DNA of 8,191 nucleotides from Candidatus Woesearchaeota archaeon (GCA_018303705.1 JAGVXQ010000008.1:1-8191); one strand, 5' to 3'; positions 1 through 5,818 are shown, counted from the first letter of the stretch. Numbers and translations: made by a program. Notes: generated from the letters alone by a model not told the origin.

Positions 1-15
1 GTTGGCGGATGTTAG
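1..15 (+). CDS. 3' end of an upstream gene ending in V-G-G-C (partial)
   Basis: The first 15 bases read in frame 1 as Val-Gly-Gly-Cys-stop (TAG). The same four-residue tail and stop end the 84-residue anchored protein at 2634-2888. A T-rich stretch suited to transcription termination follows directly. With only four codons visible, coding status is an inference from the matching tail and the terminator-like sequence behind it. If correct, the gene upstream of this window is a paralogue or functional relative of that small membrane protein. Confidence 0.5.
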   Translation, partial: VGGC

Positions 16-19
16 CCAC

Positions 20-35
20 ATTTTTTTATTTTAAT
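20..35 (+). terminator. T-tract terminator of the upstream gene, overlapping a possible promoter
   Basis: A run of seven T, then ATTTTAATT, follows five bases after the TAG stop at 13-15. Archaeal RNA polymerase commonly terminates on such U-tracts without a hairpin. The same AT-rich block could also act as a weak TATA element for the gene starting at 72, placing transcription start near 55. The two roles cannot be separated by eye. Confidence 0.4.
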
Positions 36-71
36 TGAAACAGAAATTTGATAGGCGAGGAGAAAGATAAA

Positions 72-1220
72 ATGCACGATGATGAAACAAAGGCAGGAAT
101 TAGCAAGAGGAATTACATGAAGATTTATTTTGCAATTACTCTGGCATTGCTTTTAGTGGTCTCTTACAATATGTACCAAAGCACGACAATAAACAGCATC
201 ATAAGCCATAAGGTTGCGAATGCCAAGGAAGCTGCTAGGGCAGCAGAGATGCAGATTGTAGTAATAGAGGACAGCAAATGCAGTGACTGCTTCAAGCCAG
301 GGCAAACAATAACTTCTGTAAGGAATGCAAACGTAAATATAACCAAGGAAGAGTTCCTAGGCTTGGATTCGAAGGAAGCAAGGGACATCATAAGCAAATA
401 CAACATTGACAAGGTTCCTGCAATATTGTTGTTTGGAGAAGTAGATAAGCCAAGGCTATCAAATTTTGAAAAGAGAGATGATGCAATGGTATTTACGGGA
501 ATAATGCCACCTTATACTGACTTAAAATCGAACAAAGTGGAAGGAAGGGTTTCAAGCATAATATTAAAGGACTCTTCATGCACTAAGTGCATTGATTTGG
601 AAAAATCACTGGATGAGCTGAAAAAATCTGGGATAAGCATAGTTTCAACTGATGTTATTGAAAAGAGAAGCGACAAGGGAAAAGAAATGATAAAAGACTA
701 TTCAATAGACATCATACCAACATTGATACTGTCAAAGGACCTTGCTGCATACAATTCGCCGATAGTAAGGAATTGGAAGTTAGTTGGAACAGTTGAAGAT
801 GATGGGAGTTATGTGACAAGAATGAAGACTCCTGTTTACATTAACCTTACTATGAACAAAATGGTTGGGCTGGTTCAAGCAACATTCGTTGTAGATGAAA
901 GTTGCGAGGAATGCTATGATCCGAAGACCTTTCATATACCTGTGTTAGGCGGGCTTGGAGTTGAAATTGAAAAGAACAATACTGTGGATGTAGCTGGAAT
1001 CGAGGGCAAGTCACTAGTTGAAAAATACAGAATAGAAAAGCTTCCTACTGTACTACTCAAGGGAGATGTTGATGCATACCCTGTTTTGGTAAATGCCTGG
1101 AAAAATGTAGGAACAGTAGAATCAGACGGAACTTATGTGTTTAGGAGCGTAGAATTAGCAAAGGAGCCATACAAGGATGTTAAGGCTAACAAGGTTGTGG
1201 AGCTAGAGAAAAATCAATAA
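72..1220 (+). CDS. Membrane-anchored protein with three tandem thioredoxin-like CxxC repeats
   Basis: The 382-residue product has a short charged N-terminus, one transmembrane anchor (about residues 18-35), and a large domain predicted outside the membrane. That domain holds three repeats. Each has an acidic residue before a CxxC (C70/C73, C170/C173, C278/C281) and, about 45 residues on, a V/I/L-P-[AT] motif (P116, P216, P325), as at the cis-proline of thioredoxin folds. Repeats 2 and 3 also share a W-K-x-V-G-T-V-E-x-D-G-[ST]-Y-V block (from W235 and W343), the same 108-residue period as their cysteines. The likely role is extracytoplasmic thiol-disulfide exchange or metal delivery, inferred from fold motifs. 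The ATG at 72 is preferred over the in-frame TTG at 48 because GAGGAG (57-62) lies at ribosome-binding distance from it. The neighbouring genes are also thiol-rich envelope proteins. Exact family not recognised. Confidence 0.88.
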   Translation: MHDDETKAGISKRNYMKIYFAITLALLLVVSYNMYQSTTINSIISHKVANAKEAARAAEMQIVVIEDSKCSDCFKPGQTITSVRNANVNITKEEFLGLDSKEARDIISKYNIDKVPAILLFGEVDKPRLSNFEKRDDAMVFTGIMPPYTDLKSNKVEGRVSSIILKDSSCTKCIDLEKSLDELKKSGISIVSTDVIEKRSDKGKEMIKDYSIDIIPTLILSKDLAAYNSPIVRNWKLVGTVEDDGSYVTRMKTPVYINLTMNKMVGLVQATFVVDESCEECYDPKTFHIPVLGGLGVEIEKNNTVDVAGIEGKSLVEKYRIEKLPTVLLKGDVDAYPVLVNAWKNVGTVESDGTYVFRSVELAKEPYKDVKANKVVELEKNQ

Positions 1221-1240
1221 ATGCCTTAAAATGCTTTAAA
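1221..1240 (+). repeat. 10-bp imperfect tandem repeat upstream of the regulator gene
   Basis: ATGCCTTAAA is followed directly by ATGCTTTAAA, nine of ten bases identical. The pair sits between the stop codon at 1218-1220 and the TATA box near 1259. A spacing of about one helical turn fits two protein contacts on one DNA face, so it could be an operator. It is short and AT-rich, so chance is possible. Confidence 0.35.
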
Positions 1241-1257
1241 TTGATTGAAACAGCTAT

Positions 1258-1268
1258 GTTTATAAATA
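1258..1268 (+). promoter_or_regulatory. TATA-box promoter giving a probable leaderless mRNA
   Basis: The stretch TGTTTATAAATAGA contains a near-ideal archaeal TATA element, preceded by the purine-rich GAAAC (1247-1251) where a TFB-recognition element may lie. Its centre is about 26 bases before the ATG at 1289, the usual TATA-to-start distance in archaea. Transcription would therefore begin at or next to the start codon, giving a leaderless mRNA. No Shine-Dalgarno sequence precedes 1289, which agrees. Confidence 0.6.
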
Positions 1269-1288
1269 GACTTTTGCCTGACAAAAAC

Positions 1289-1804
1289 ATGAATATCAAC
1301 TTAAGAAGCCTGGGAATGTTGCTAATAGCATTTTCTATAATACTGATGTTCCTGCTGACCTTCATAAAGGTAGACAATGACAAGAAGTCAATTGTTCTCT
1401 GCCAAAAATTTGAGAAAGAGAATCTAGACATGAACAGCTGCCCTGCGCACAAGAGCAATTTTTCATGGCTGATCATCGTAGCTTATGGGTTGGTGTTCGT
1501 AATGATGGTGGTTGGCTTGTATATAGTCATGGTTAAAGAAAAACCTGGGGCAACCAAGGCAATGGAAACGAGCGAACAGGCAAAAGAAGAGTTTGCTCCA
1601 GTAGACATTTCGAAGATGGATGAAGAAGAAAAGACCATATACGAAATTATAAAGAACAAGGGCGGCTCTGCTTACCAGACAGATTTGATAAGGGAAACAA
1701 GCTTTAGCAAGGTTAAAGTCACCAGAATACTGGATAAGATGGAGTTAAAGAAGATTATAGAGAGAAAAAGACGCGGAATGACAAACCTGGTTGTGCTGAA
1801 GTAA
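1289..1804 (+). CDS. Two-pass membrane protein with C-terminal winged helix-turn-helix (putative regulator)
   Basis: The 171-residue product has TM1 (about 8-27), an external loop of about 30 residues with Cys38 and Cys51, TM2 (about 58-82), a charged linker, and a winged helix domain (about 111-171). That domain resembles archaeal MarR-like membrane-associated regulators: E-x-x-I-Y-E-I-I, a recognition-helix-like segment with S-K-V-K-V-T-R-I-L, then a basic R-K-R-R-G wing. Positive residues at both ends put the DNA-binding domain in the cytoplasm and the cysteines outside. It may sense redox state or metal outside and adjust expression of the adjacent thiol-rich genes; this is inference. In-frame starts at 1241 (TTG) and 1256 (ATG) would precede or overlap the TATA box, so ATG 1289 is preferred. 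Exact family uncertain. Confidence 0.8.
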   Translation: MNINLRSLGMLLIAFSIILMFLLTFIKVDNDKKSIVLCQKFEKENLDMNSCPAHKSNFSWLIIVAYGLVFVMMVVGLYIVMVKEKPGATKAMETSEQAKEEFAPVDISKMDEEEKTIYEIIKNKGGSAYQTDLIRETSFSKVKVTRILDKMELKKIIERKRRGMTNLVVLK

Positions 1805-1816
1805 GCAAAATGCAGT

Positions 1817-1828
1817 GAAACTAGTTTC
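1817..1828. promoter_or_regulatory. Perfect 12-bp palindrome just upstream of a TATA box
   Basis: GAAACTAGTTTC is its own reverse complement. It lies between the end of the winged-helix gene and the TATA-like element near 1836, where a dimeric regulator or TFB could bind. The half-site GAAAC also occurs upstream of the genes starting at 72 and 1289, and its complement recurs at 1848-1852. Operator function is inferred. Confidence 0.4.
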
Positions 1829-1834
1829 AAGATT

Positions 1835-1844
1835 AATTATAAAT
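1835..1844 (+). promoter_or_regulatory. TATA-box promoter of the four-gene cysteine-motif operon
   Basis: AATTATAAAT resembles the archaeal TATA consensus. It would start transcription near 1865, leaving a leader of about 60 bases before the ATG at 1927. GGAGG at 1916-1920 is the ribosome site for that ATG, six bases away. The 122-base gap after the previous gene otherwise holds only the palindrome and AT-rich sequence. Confidence 0.5.
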
Positions 1845-1926
1845 GGTGTTTCAGTTTTCTATTTCCTGTAATTTGACATGATACTACAAGTCATGAAGAA
1901 CTGTGAATTAAAATCGGAGGCATAAC

Positions 1927-2607
1927 ATGGAATATGGTGATGAAAATAATGGCAATGAAAAAAAGGGGAATGCAAACAAATGGCTTGTGTGGGTGGTTGT
2001 AGCAATTGCGTTGGTCATAGCATTCAATGCATACCAGCTTAGCAACGTTAATTCAGGTACAACACAGCAGATAACAGGGAGTGTTGTGCAAAGCACGAAT
2101 AGTGTTGCAGTAAACACACAAAATACACAGGCTGCGTTGGATGTGCTGCCAAAAGGAGTTCCTGATGTTTATGGGCAAGAGCTTGGAGTAAGCTATGATG
2201 ATGTTTCTTCTGCGAATCCAAGCCTGGCTGATTCAACGATAAGGAAGGTTGGGTCGCTTGAAAACCAGATAAGCTTGAGTGGAAATGATATGAACAGGTA
2301 CATAAGCATAGCAGGCAAGATAAGCTGCGAATACTGCTGCGAGACAGAATCAATAATATCCAGCAATGGCCAGGCTGCATGCGAATGTGCGCACAGTTCG
2401 GTTATGAGGGGTTTGGCAAAATACTTGGTTAAGAACCATGGATCCGAATACACTGATGATGAAATACTTGAAGAGCTGGGAAAATGGAAGACATTGTTCT
2501 TCCCTGAAAAGATAGCAGAGAAGGCAGCTGTCTTGAAGTCGAAAGGGATAGAACTGAATTACATAAATTTAGCTTCGAACAAGTATAGGGACATAGAAAA
2601 GAAATAA
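1927..2607 (+). CDS. Membrane-anchored protein with CxxCC...CxCxH cysteine cluster
   Basis: The 226-residue product has a hydrophilic N-terminus (1-18), one TM anchor (about 19-35), a Ser/Thr/Asn/Gln-rich linker (about 38-70) and a conserved-looking domain from about 73 to the end. The core motif is C134-E-Y-C137-C138, then C152-E-C154-A-H156-S, followed by an acidic helical stretch (D177-D178-E179) and K-W-K-T-L-F-F-P. Five cysteines and a histidine packed within 23 residues suggest a metal site or paired disulfides on the outer face. The layout loosely recalls PCYCGC-type lipoproteins, but there is no lipobox and I cannot assign a named family. It has a clear ribosome site (GGAGG, 1916-1920) and heads an operon with the next three genes, 26 bases from the following start. 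Function unknown; metal or thiol chemistry is inference. Confidence 0.87.
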   Translation: MEYGDENNGNEKKGNANKWLVWVVVAIALVIAFNAYQLSNVNSGTTQQITGSVVQSTNSVAVNTQNTQAALDVLPKGVPDVYGQELGVSYDDVSSANPSLADSTIRKVGSLENQISLSGNDMNRYISIAGKISCEYCCETESIISSNGQAACECAHSSVMRGLAKYLVKNHGSEYTDDEILEELGKWKTLFFPEKIAEKAAVLKSKGIELNYINLASNKYRDIEKK

Positions 2608-2633
2608 GTTTAGTGTAAAACATGGAGGAAAAA

Positions 2634-2888
2634 ATGGAAAAGAATTATTTGATTGTTGGGCTTATCGTTTTGCTGCTGGCATTTGCAATATTCCAATCGT
2701 TTCAGATAAGCAAGCTGAAGAATGGCGGATTGCAGACAGTTACAGGCAATGCAGCAGGAAGCGGGGCTATAGATATGACTGGATGGACTGAGGACGAGAA
2801 GATGATGTATGAGCATCACGGTACGCTGCCTAACAGAGCACAAGGAGGAAATGCACAGCCATCTTCGGGCATGGTTGGGGGCTGTTAG
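2634..2888 (+). CDS. Small single-pass membrane protein with C-terminal VGGC
   Basis: The 84-residue product has an N-terminal TM anchor (about 5-22), a short link containing T-V-T-G (35-38), a central T-G-W-T-E-D-E-K-M-M-Y-E-H-H-G-T-L-P segment (49-66) and a Gly/Ser/Gln-rich tail ending V-G-G-C, with the only cysteine as the last residue. ATG 2634 is preferred over the in-frame ATG 2622 because GGAGG (2624-2628) overlaps the latter and sits five bases before the former. The terminal cysteine and adjacent His61-His62 could bind metal or form a mixed disulfide with the neighbouring CxxC proteins; this is inference. The gene ending at base 15 has the same tail. Family not named. Confidence 0.8.
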   Translation: MEKNYLIVGLIVLLLAFAIFQSFQISKLKNGGLQTVTGNAAGSGAIDMTGWTEDEKMMYEHHGTLPNRAQGGNAQPSSGMVGGC

Positions 2889-2921
2889 TAGCCTTTGACT
2901 ATTGAGTGGAATGGAGGAAAA

Positions 2922-3461
2922 ATGACAAAGAAAATTATTTTGTTCTTAGTTTTTGCAAGCCTGTTATTTGCTTATGCTCCTGAAGTGCATGCACACTGCC
3001 CTCTTTGCACTGCAGCAGTCGGCACAGCAGCGATATCAGCGAAATATTATGGGATGGACACGAGTATAATAGGATTGTTCATAGGAGCATTTGGAATCTC
3101 AACTGGATTGTGGATAGGGAGAAAGATAAAGAAGCAGTACATAAAATTTCAGTTGCCAATTGTAGTCCTGCTTTCATTTGTGTTGACAGTAATACCCTTA
3201 ATGTCAGTTGACAATTCAACAATATATGCGCCGGTTTTACTGTTGGGTCCAGCAGGTTCTGTCTTGAACAAGGTTTATTGGATCAACAAGATATTGTTTG
3301 GCAGCATAATCGGGGGAGCAGCTTCATTGCTAGGGTTCTGGCTGCACACTTACATAAAAAAGGTTAGGGGAAGCGTGTTGTTTCCATATCAAGGGATAGC
3401 TATAACACTGACATTGCTTGGAGCAGGGACATTAGCGCTTTACTTTGGATTTAAGGTTTAA
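2922..3461 (+). CDS. Four-pass membrane protein with mature N-terminal HCPLC motif
   Basis: The 179-residue product begins with a signal-peptide-like segment (K3-K4, hydrophobic 5-18, then E-V-H-A at 21-24). Cleavage after Ala24 would leave His25-Cys-Pro-Leu-Cys29 at the mature N-terminus on the outer face. Four TM helices follow (about 48-67, 77-95, 123-144, 157-175). Basic loops R67-K74 and K146-R149 look cytoplasmic. The CPLC pair next to an N-terminal His could be a redox disulfide or metal ligand set; function is unknown. ATG 2922 is preferred over the in-frame TTG 2895 because GGAGG (2913-2917) sits four bases before it and the longer start would spoil the signal peptide. It is 33 bases after the previous gene and 8 bases before the next, so it belongs to the same operon. 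Confidence 0.83.
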   Translation: MTKKIILFLVFASLLFAYAPEVHAHCPLCTAAVGTAAISAKYYGMDTSIIGLFIGAFGISTGLWIGRKIKKQYIKFQLPIVVLLSFVLTVIPLMSVDNSTIYAPVLLLGPAGSVLNKVYWINKILFGSIIGGAASLLGFWLHTYIKKVRGSVLFPYQGIAITLTLLGAGTLALYFGFKV

Positions 3462-3469
3462 GAGGAAAA

Positions 3470-3973
3470 ATGGAAGACGAAGTAAAAACATGGATGAAAA
3501 GGATAGAAGATGTAAAGAAGGGAAGCGTTGACTTGTCAAGGGATGAGGACTTAGCCATAGCAATAATGAACATTGTAAGCTTGGAAGAGCATTTTTATTT
3601 CACTGCCATGAAAACAAGCAACCAAAAGTACCTTGAGATGCTTGAGTCTGTTAGGGAGCTTCGGAAGAACTTGCTGAAGAAGATAGTTACAAACCCAGAT
3701 GGAGAGGAATGGTGCATAAGCAAGCACCTGCTTGCGTCAAGCATGAGGCTGATAGAAGTCGGGACAAAAGAACTGTCGAAGAAAAATGCAAAGGATGCAA
3801 ACACTTACTTTAATTCGGCTTTTAACCTTTATTCATTGTTTTTTGCAATAAACATGAAGCTGCTTGACAAAAAAAGCCTTGAGGTGAATACAAGCAAGGA
3901 AGAGAGCAAGCCAAAAATCATGGACAAATTTTCAGAGCTGATAAAGAAAGTGGTTGACTGCTGCAAGGAGTGA
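3470..3973 (+). CDS. Cytosolic all-helical protein with WCxxxH motif and terminal CC, unknown function
   Basis: The 167-residue product has no signal peptide or TM segment and looks almost wholly alpha-helical. Notable patches are S-L-E39-E40-H41-F-Y-F-T (37-45), E-W-C82-I-S-K-H86-L-L (80-88) and a basic C-terminal helix ending C164-C165-K-E. E39/H41 and C82/H86 could form a metal site in a helical bundle if they face each other; this is inference. It follows the HCPLC membrane protein by eight bases with AGAGG (3461-3465) before ATG, and is the last gene of the operon. It is the only soluble cytoplasmic member, so it may be a cytosolic partner of the envelope proteins. Family not recognised. 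Confidence 0.82.
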   Translation: MEDEVKTWMKRIEDVKKGSVDLSRDEDLAIAIMNIVSLEEHFYFTAMKTSNQKYLEMLESVRELRKNLLKKIVTNPDGEEWCISKHLLASSMRLIEVGTKELSKKNAKDANTYFNSAFNLYSLFFAINMKLLDKKSLEVNTSKEESKPKIMDKFSELIKKVVDCCKE

Positions 3974-4032
3974 TGGGGGTTTTGTAGGGATAGAGCTTGG
4001 CAATGCATATCGGAAGGAATATTAAGCTGCTT

Positions 4033-4071
4033 GATATATATAATATAAAATACATATAACAGAAAGGAGGT
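4033..4071 (+). promoter_or_regulatory. TATA promoter and strong Shine-Dalgarno for the small Gly/Met protein
   Basis: GATATATATAATATAAAA (4033-4050) is a strong TATA-like block 28-45 bases before the ATG, and AAAGGAGGT (4063-4071) is the strongest ribosome site in the window, six bases before ATG 4078. The preceding stretch from 3974 holds no other feature. An independent promoter with a near-perfect ribosome site suggests abundant expression separate from the upstream operon. Confidence 0.6.
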
Positions 4072-4077
4072 ATAAAA

Positions 4078-4299
4078 ATGAGAAAAGGAATATTGATGGC
4101 ATCTGTTGCAATGGCTATTGCTGCTTTTGCTTCCATAGCTTATGCTGATTTAGGTTTTGGGGGTTGTAATATGGGTGGCATGATGTATGGAAACTATGGC
4201 CCTAGCGCGCTGATATTTGGATGGCTGAATTATGTTCTGATAATTGCGCTTGTGGTAGCAGCAATATACTGGCTTGTAAAGTCTGCCAAGAAGAGATAA
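4078..4299 (+). CDS. Small exported/membrane protein with Gly/Met/Cys segment
   Basis: The 73-residue product has a signal-peptide-like N-terminus (R2-K3, Ala-rich hydrophobic 5-19, A-Y-A at 21-23 with likely cleavage before D24). It continues with a Gly/Met/Tyr-rich external segment (26-42, including C30, M32, M35, M36) and a TM helix (about 46-67), ending in a basic K-S-A-K-K-R tail that should stay cytoplasmic. Met and Cys ligands on the outer face recall soft-metal (copper) binding patches, but this short low-complexity segment cannot prove it. It is separated from the preceding operon by 104 bases with its own promoter, and ends 17 bases before the convergent ACD alpha gene. Family not recognised. 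Confidence 0.75.
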   Translation: MRKGILMASVAMAIAAFASIAYADLGFGGCNMGGMMYGNYGPSALIFGWLNYVLIIALVVAAIYWLVKSAKKR

Positions 4300-4303
4300 A
4301 CAA

Positions 4304-4326
4304 GCTATTTTTCTTTTTATTTTTTA
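4304..4326 (+). terminator. T-rich terminator between convergent genes
   Basis: Four bases after the stop at 4297-4299 a pyrimidine/T tract (TATTTTTCTTTTTATTTTTT) begins, matching archaeal U-tract termination for plus-strand transcription. It overlaps the last codons of the minus-strand gene ending at 4317. No matching T-tract is seen for the opposite direction in this gap. Confidence 0.6.
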
Positions 4327-5702
4327 ATGTACAATCTATTTTTTCTGTTGCAGTAATCGACAAGTTTTTTTATTGACTTTATTGCGTTTTCAGGGAAGTT
4401 GAAGCAGGGTATGCTATTATTCTCAAGGGCTAGCCTAAGGTCTTTCGTGGACTTGCTGCCTGTTGATATGATTACTATTGGCTTTTTTTGTTTTGCATTT
4501 AAACCAGAGATCATGCTTGTTATGTCTGTGCTAAGAGAAGGGGTTTGGTAGAGTATTATTATGACTAAAATGTCGATGTTGCTGTCTTTTAAGCATGATT
4601 CTATTGCAGTTTTGTACATATCTGTTGTTGCATCGCCTAAAAGATCCATCGGATTTGATATAACATGGCGGCTTTGGAATTTGCTTTTTAAAAAATCAAT
4701 TGTCTTCTTGCTTGGTATTGCTAATGATAGGTTGTTTTTTGATATGGAATCAGCTGCCAAGATGCCATAGCCACCACCATTAGTTATTACCTGGATTCTA
4801 TTGTTTCTTGGCATTGTTTTTAGCTTGTCAAGAAGCTTTACAAGGTCAAACATTTCTTCGAGGGTTTCAGCTGCTATTATGTTTGCTTGCTTGAAGACTC
4901 CAGAATAGATTTCTGATGAGCCTGCCAATGAGCCTGTATGGGAGAGGGCTGCCTTTTTTCCTGCTTCTGTTGTACCTGCCTTTATGGCTATTATGGGCTT
5001 TGTTTTCGATACTTTTTTTGATGTTTCCAGGAATTTTTTCCCATTCTTAACGCCTTCAATGTATAGGCATATCACCTTGGTTTCTTTGTCATTGGCCAGA
5101 TATTCAAGAATATCTGATTCATCTATGTTTTCTGCGTTTCCATAACTTATGAACTTTGCAAAACCATAATTTTCTTCTGCTGCAAAATCCAATAATGCTG
5201 CGCCTAGAGCACCTGACTGGCAGATAAAAGAGATATCTCCTGGCTTCGGGCGCTTCATCTTTTCAAGCGGCAAGAACAGTGTATCTATGTTGTTGTGGGC
5301 ATTATAAATTCCAAGGCAATTCGGGCCTATGCACCTTATTTTATGTTTCTTTAGCGATGATTTTAGCTTGTTTTCCAGCTTGTAATTTCCAATCTCCTTG
5401 AAGCCAGAGCTTATTATTACAACATCTTTAATGCCTTTCCTTGAGCAGTCTTTTATTACCTTGATTACTAAATCGGAAGGCACGGCTATTATCGCGAGAT
5501 TGACTTTTTCTTTTATAGATGAAACTGACTTGTAAGATTTGTGGTCTAGGATTTCATCAGCGTTGGGGTTGACTATGAAAATTTTGCCTTCGAAGCCTGA
5601 GTTGAGAAGGTTCTTGAAGATTGCGTGGCCTACTTTGCTTGGCTCCCTTGAAACGCCGACTATGGCTATGCTTCTTGCATTAAAAAAATTGCTCAAGTCC
5701 AT
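4317..5702 (-). CDS. ADP-forming acetyl-CoA synthetase (acetate-CoA ligase), alpha subunit
   Basis: This 461-residue protein has the length and motifs of archaeal ACD alpha subunits, which with the beta subunit catalyse acyl-CoA + ADP + Pi to acid + ATP + CoA in the cytosol. An N-terminal CoA-binding Rossmann domain (about 1-125) shows S-I-A-I-V-G-V-S-R (11-19) and the conserved I-G-P-N-C-L-G-I (125-132). A succinyl-CoA-ligase-like domain follows (about 150-290), with C-Q-S-G-A-L-G (161-167) and S-H255-T-G-S. H255 corresponds to the phosphorylated histidine of Pyrococcus ACD alpha (His257). The third domain contains N-G-G-G-Y-G (308-313) and N-P-M-D-L (350-354). No beta ATP-grasp domain is fused; that subunit is encoded divergently from 5819. 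AAAAGGGG lies eight bases before ATG. The acyl-CoA substrate is not fixed by sequence, but POR next door suggests acetyl-CoA. Confidence 0.95.
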   Translation of the reverse strand: MDLSNFFNARSIAIVGVSREPSKVGHAIFKNLLNSGFEGKIFIVNPNADEILDHKSYKSVSSIKEKVNLAIIAVPSDLVIKVIKDCSRKGIKDVVIISSGFKEIGNYKLENKLKSSLKKHKIRCIGPNCLGIYNAHNNIDTLFLPLEKMKRPKPGDISFICQSGALGAALLDFAAEENYGFAKFISYGNAENIDESDILEYLANDKETKVICLYIEGVKNGKKFLETSKKVSKTKPIIAIKAGTTEAGKKAALSHTGSLAGSSEIYSGVFKQANIIAAETLEEMFDLVKLLDKLKTMPRNNRIQVITNGGGYGILAADSISKNNLSLAIPSKKTIDFLKSKFQSRHVISNPMDLLGDATTDMYKTAIESCLKDSNIDILVIIILYQTPSLSTDITSMISGLNAKQKKPIVIISTGSKSTKDLRLALENNSIPCFNFPENAIKSIKKLVDYCNRKNRLYIKK

Positions 5703-5818
5703 TAGTAAAACCCCTTTTATTTATTGACTGTTCTTTGTCGTTTAAATAATTTCCGGACATTACAAATTTTTTAAAATATAGAAAGATTTAAGTAGAATTT
5801 AAATTAAACAAATGACGG
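5703..5818. promoter_or_regulatory. Divergent promoter region between ACD alpha and the ACD beta-POR operon
   Basis: These 116 AT-rich bases separate the two ACD subunit genes. On the minus strand, ATTATTTAAA (complement of 5741-5750) is a TATA-like element that would start transcription near 5720, with AAAAGGGG (5711-5718 complement) as ribosome site. On the plus strand, TTAAAATATA (5771-5780) would start transcription near 5801. The region also has a TCCGGA palindrome (5752-5757) midway and AATTTAAATT (5796-5805). One regulator site here could coordinate both subunits; that is inference. Confidence 0.5.

Noticed and set aside
2048..2453. Overlapping minus-strand open frames of 86-110 codons
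   Set aside because: They are antisense to the CxxCC protein and have Leu/Ser/His-rich composition typical of shadows; codon usage and ribosome sites support the plus-strand gene.
1927..2607. Reading the CxxCC protein as a ferredoxin or rubredoxin
   Set aside because: Cysteine spacing (CxxCC, then CxC after 13 residues) fits neither the CxxCxxCxxxC ferredoxin pattern nor paired CxxC rubredoxin knuckles.
3005..3211. 68-codon plus-strand frame inside the HCPLC protein gene
   Set aside because: Alternative frame fully inside a gene with clear signal peptide and TM pattern; no ribosome site.
5796..5805. AATTTAAATT palindrome as an operator
   Set aside because: Only A and T in a very AT-rich promoter region, so a perfect 10-bp palindrome there is weak evidence alone.
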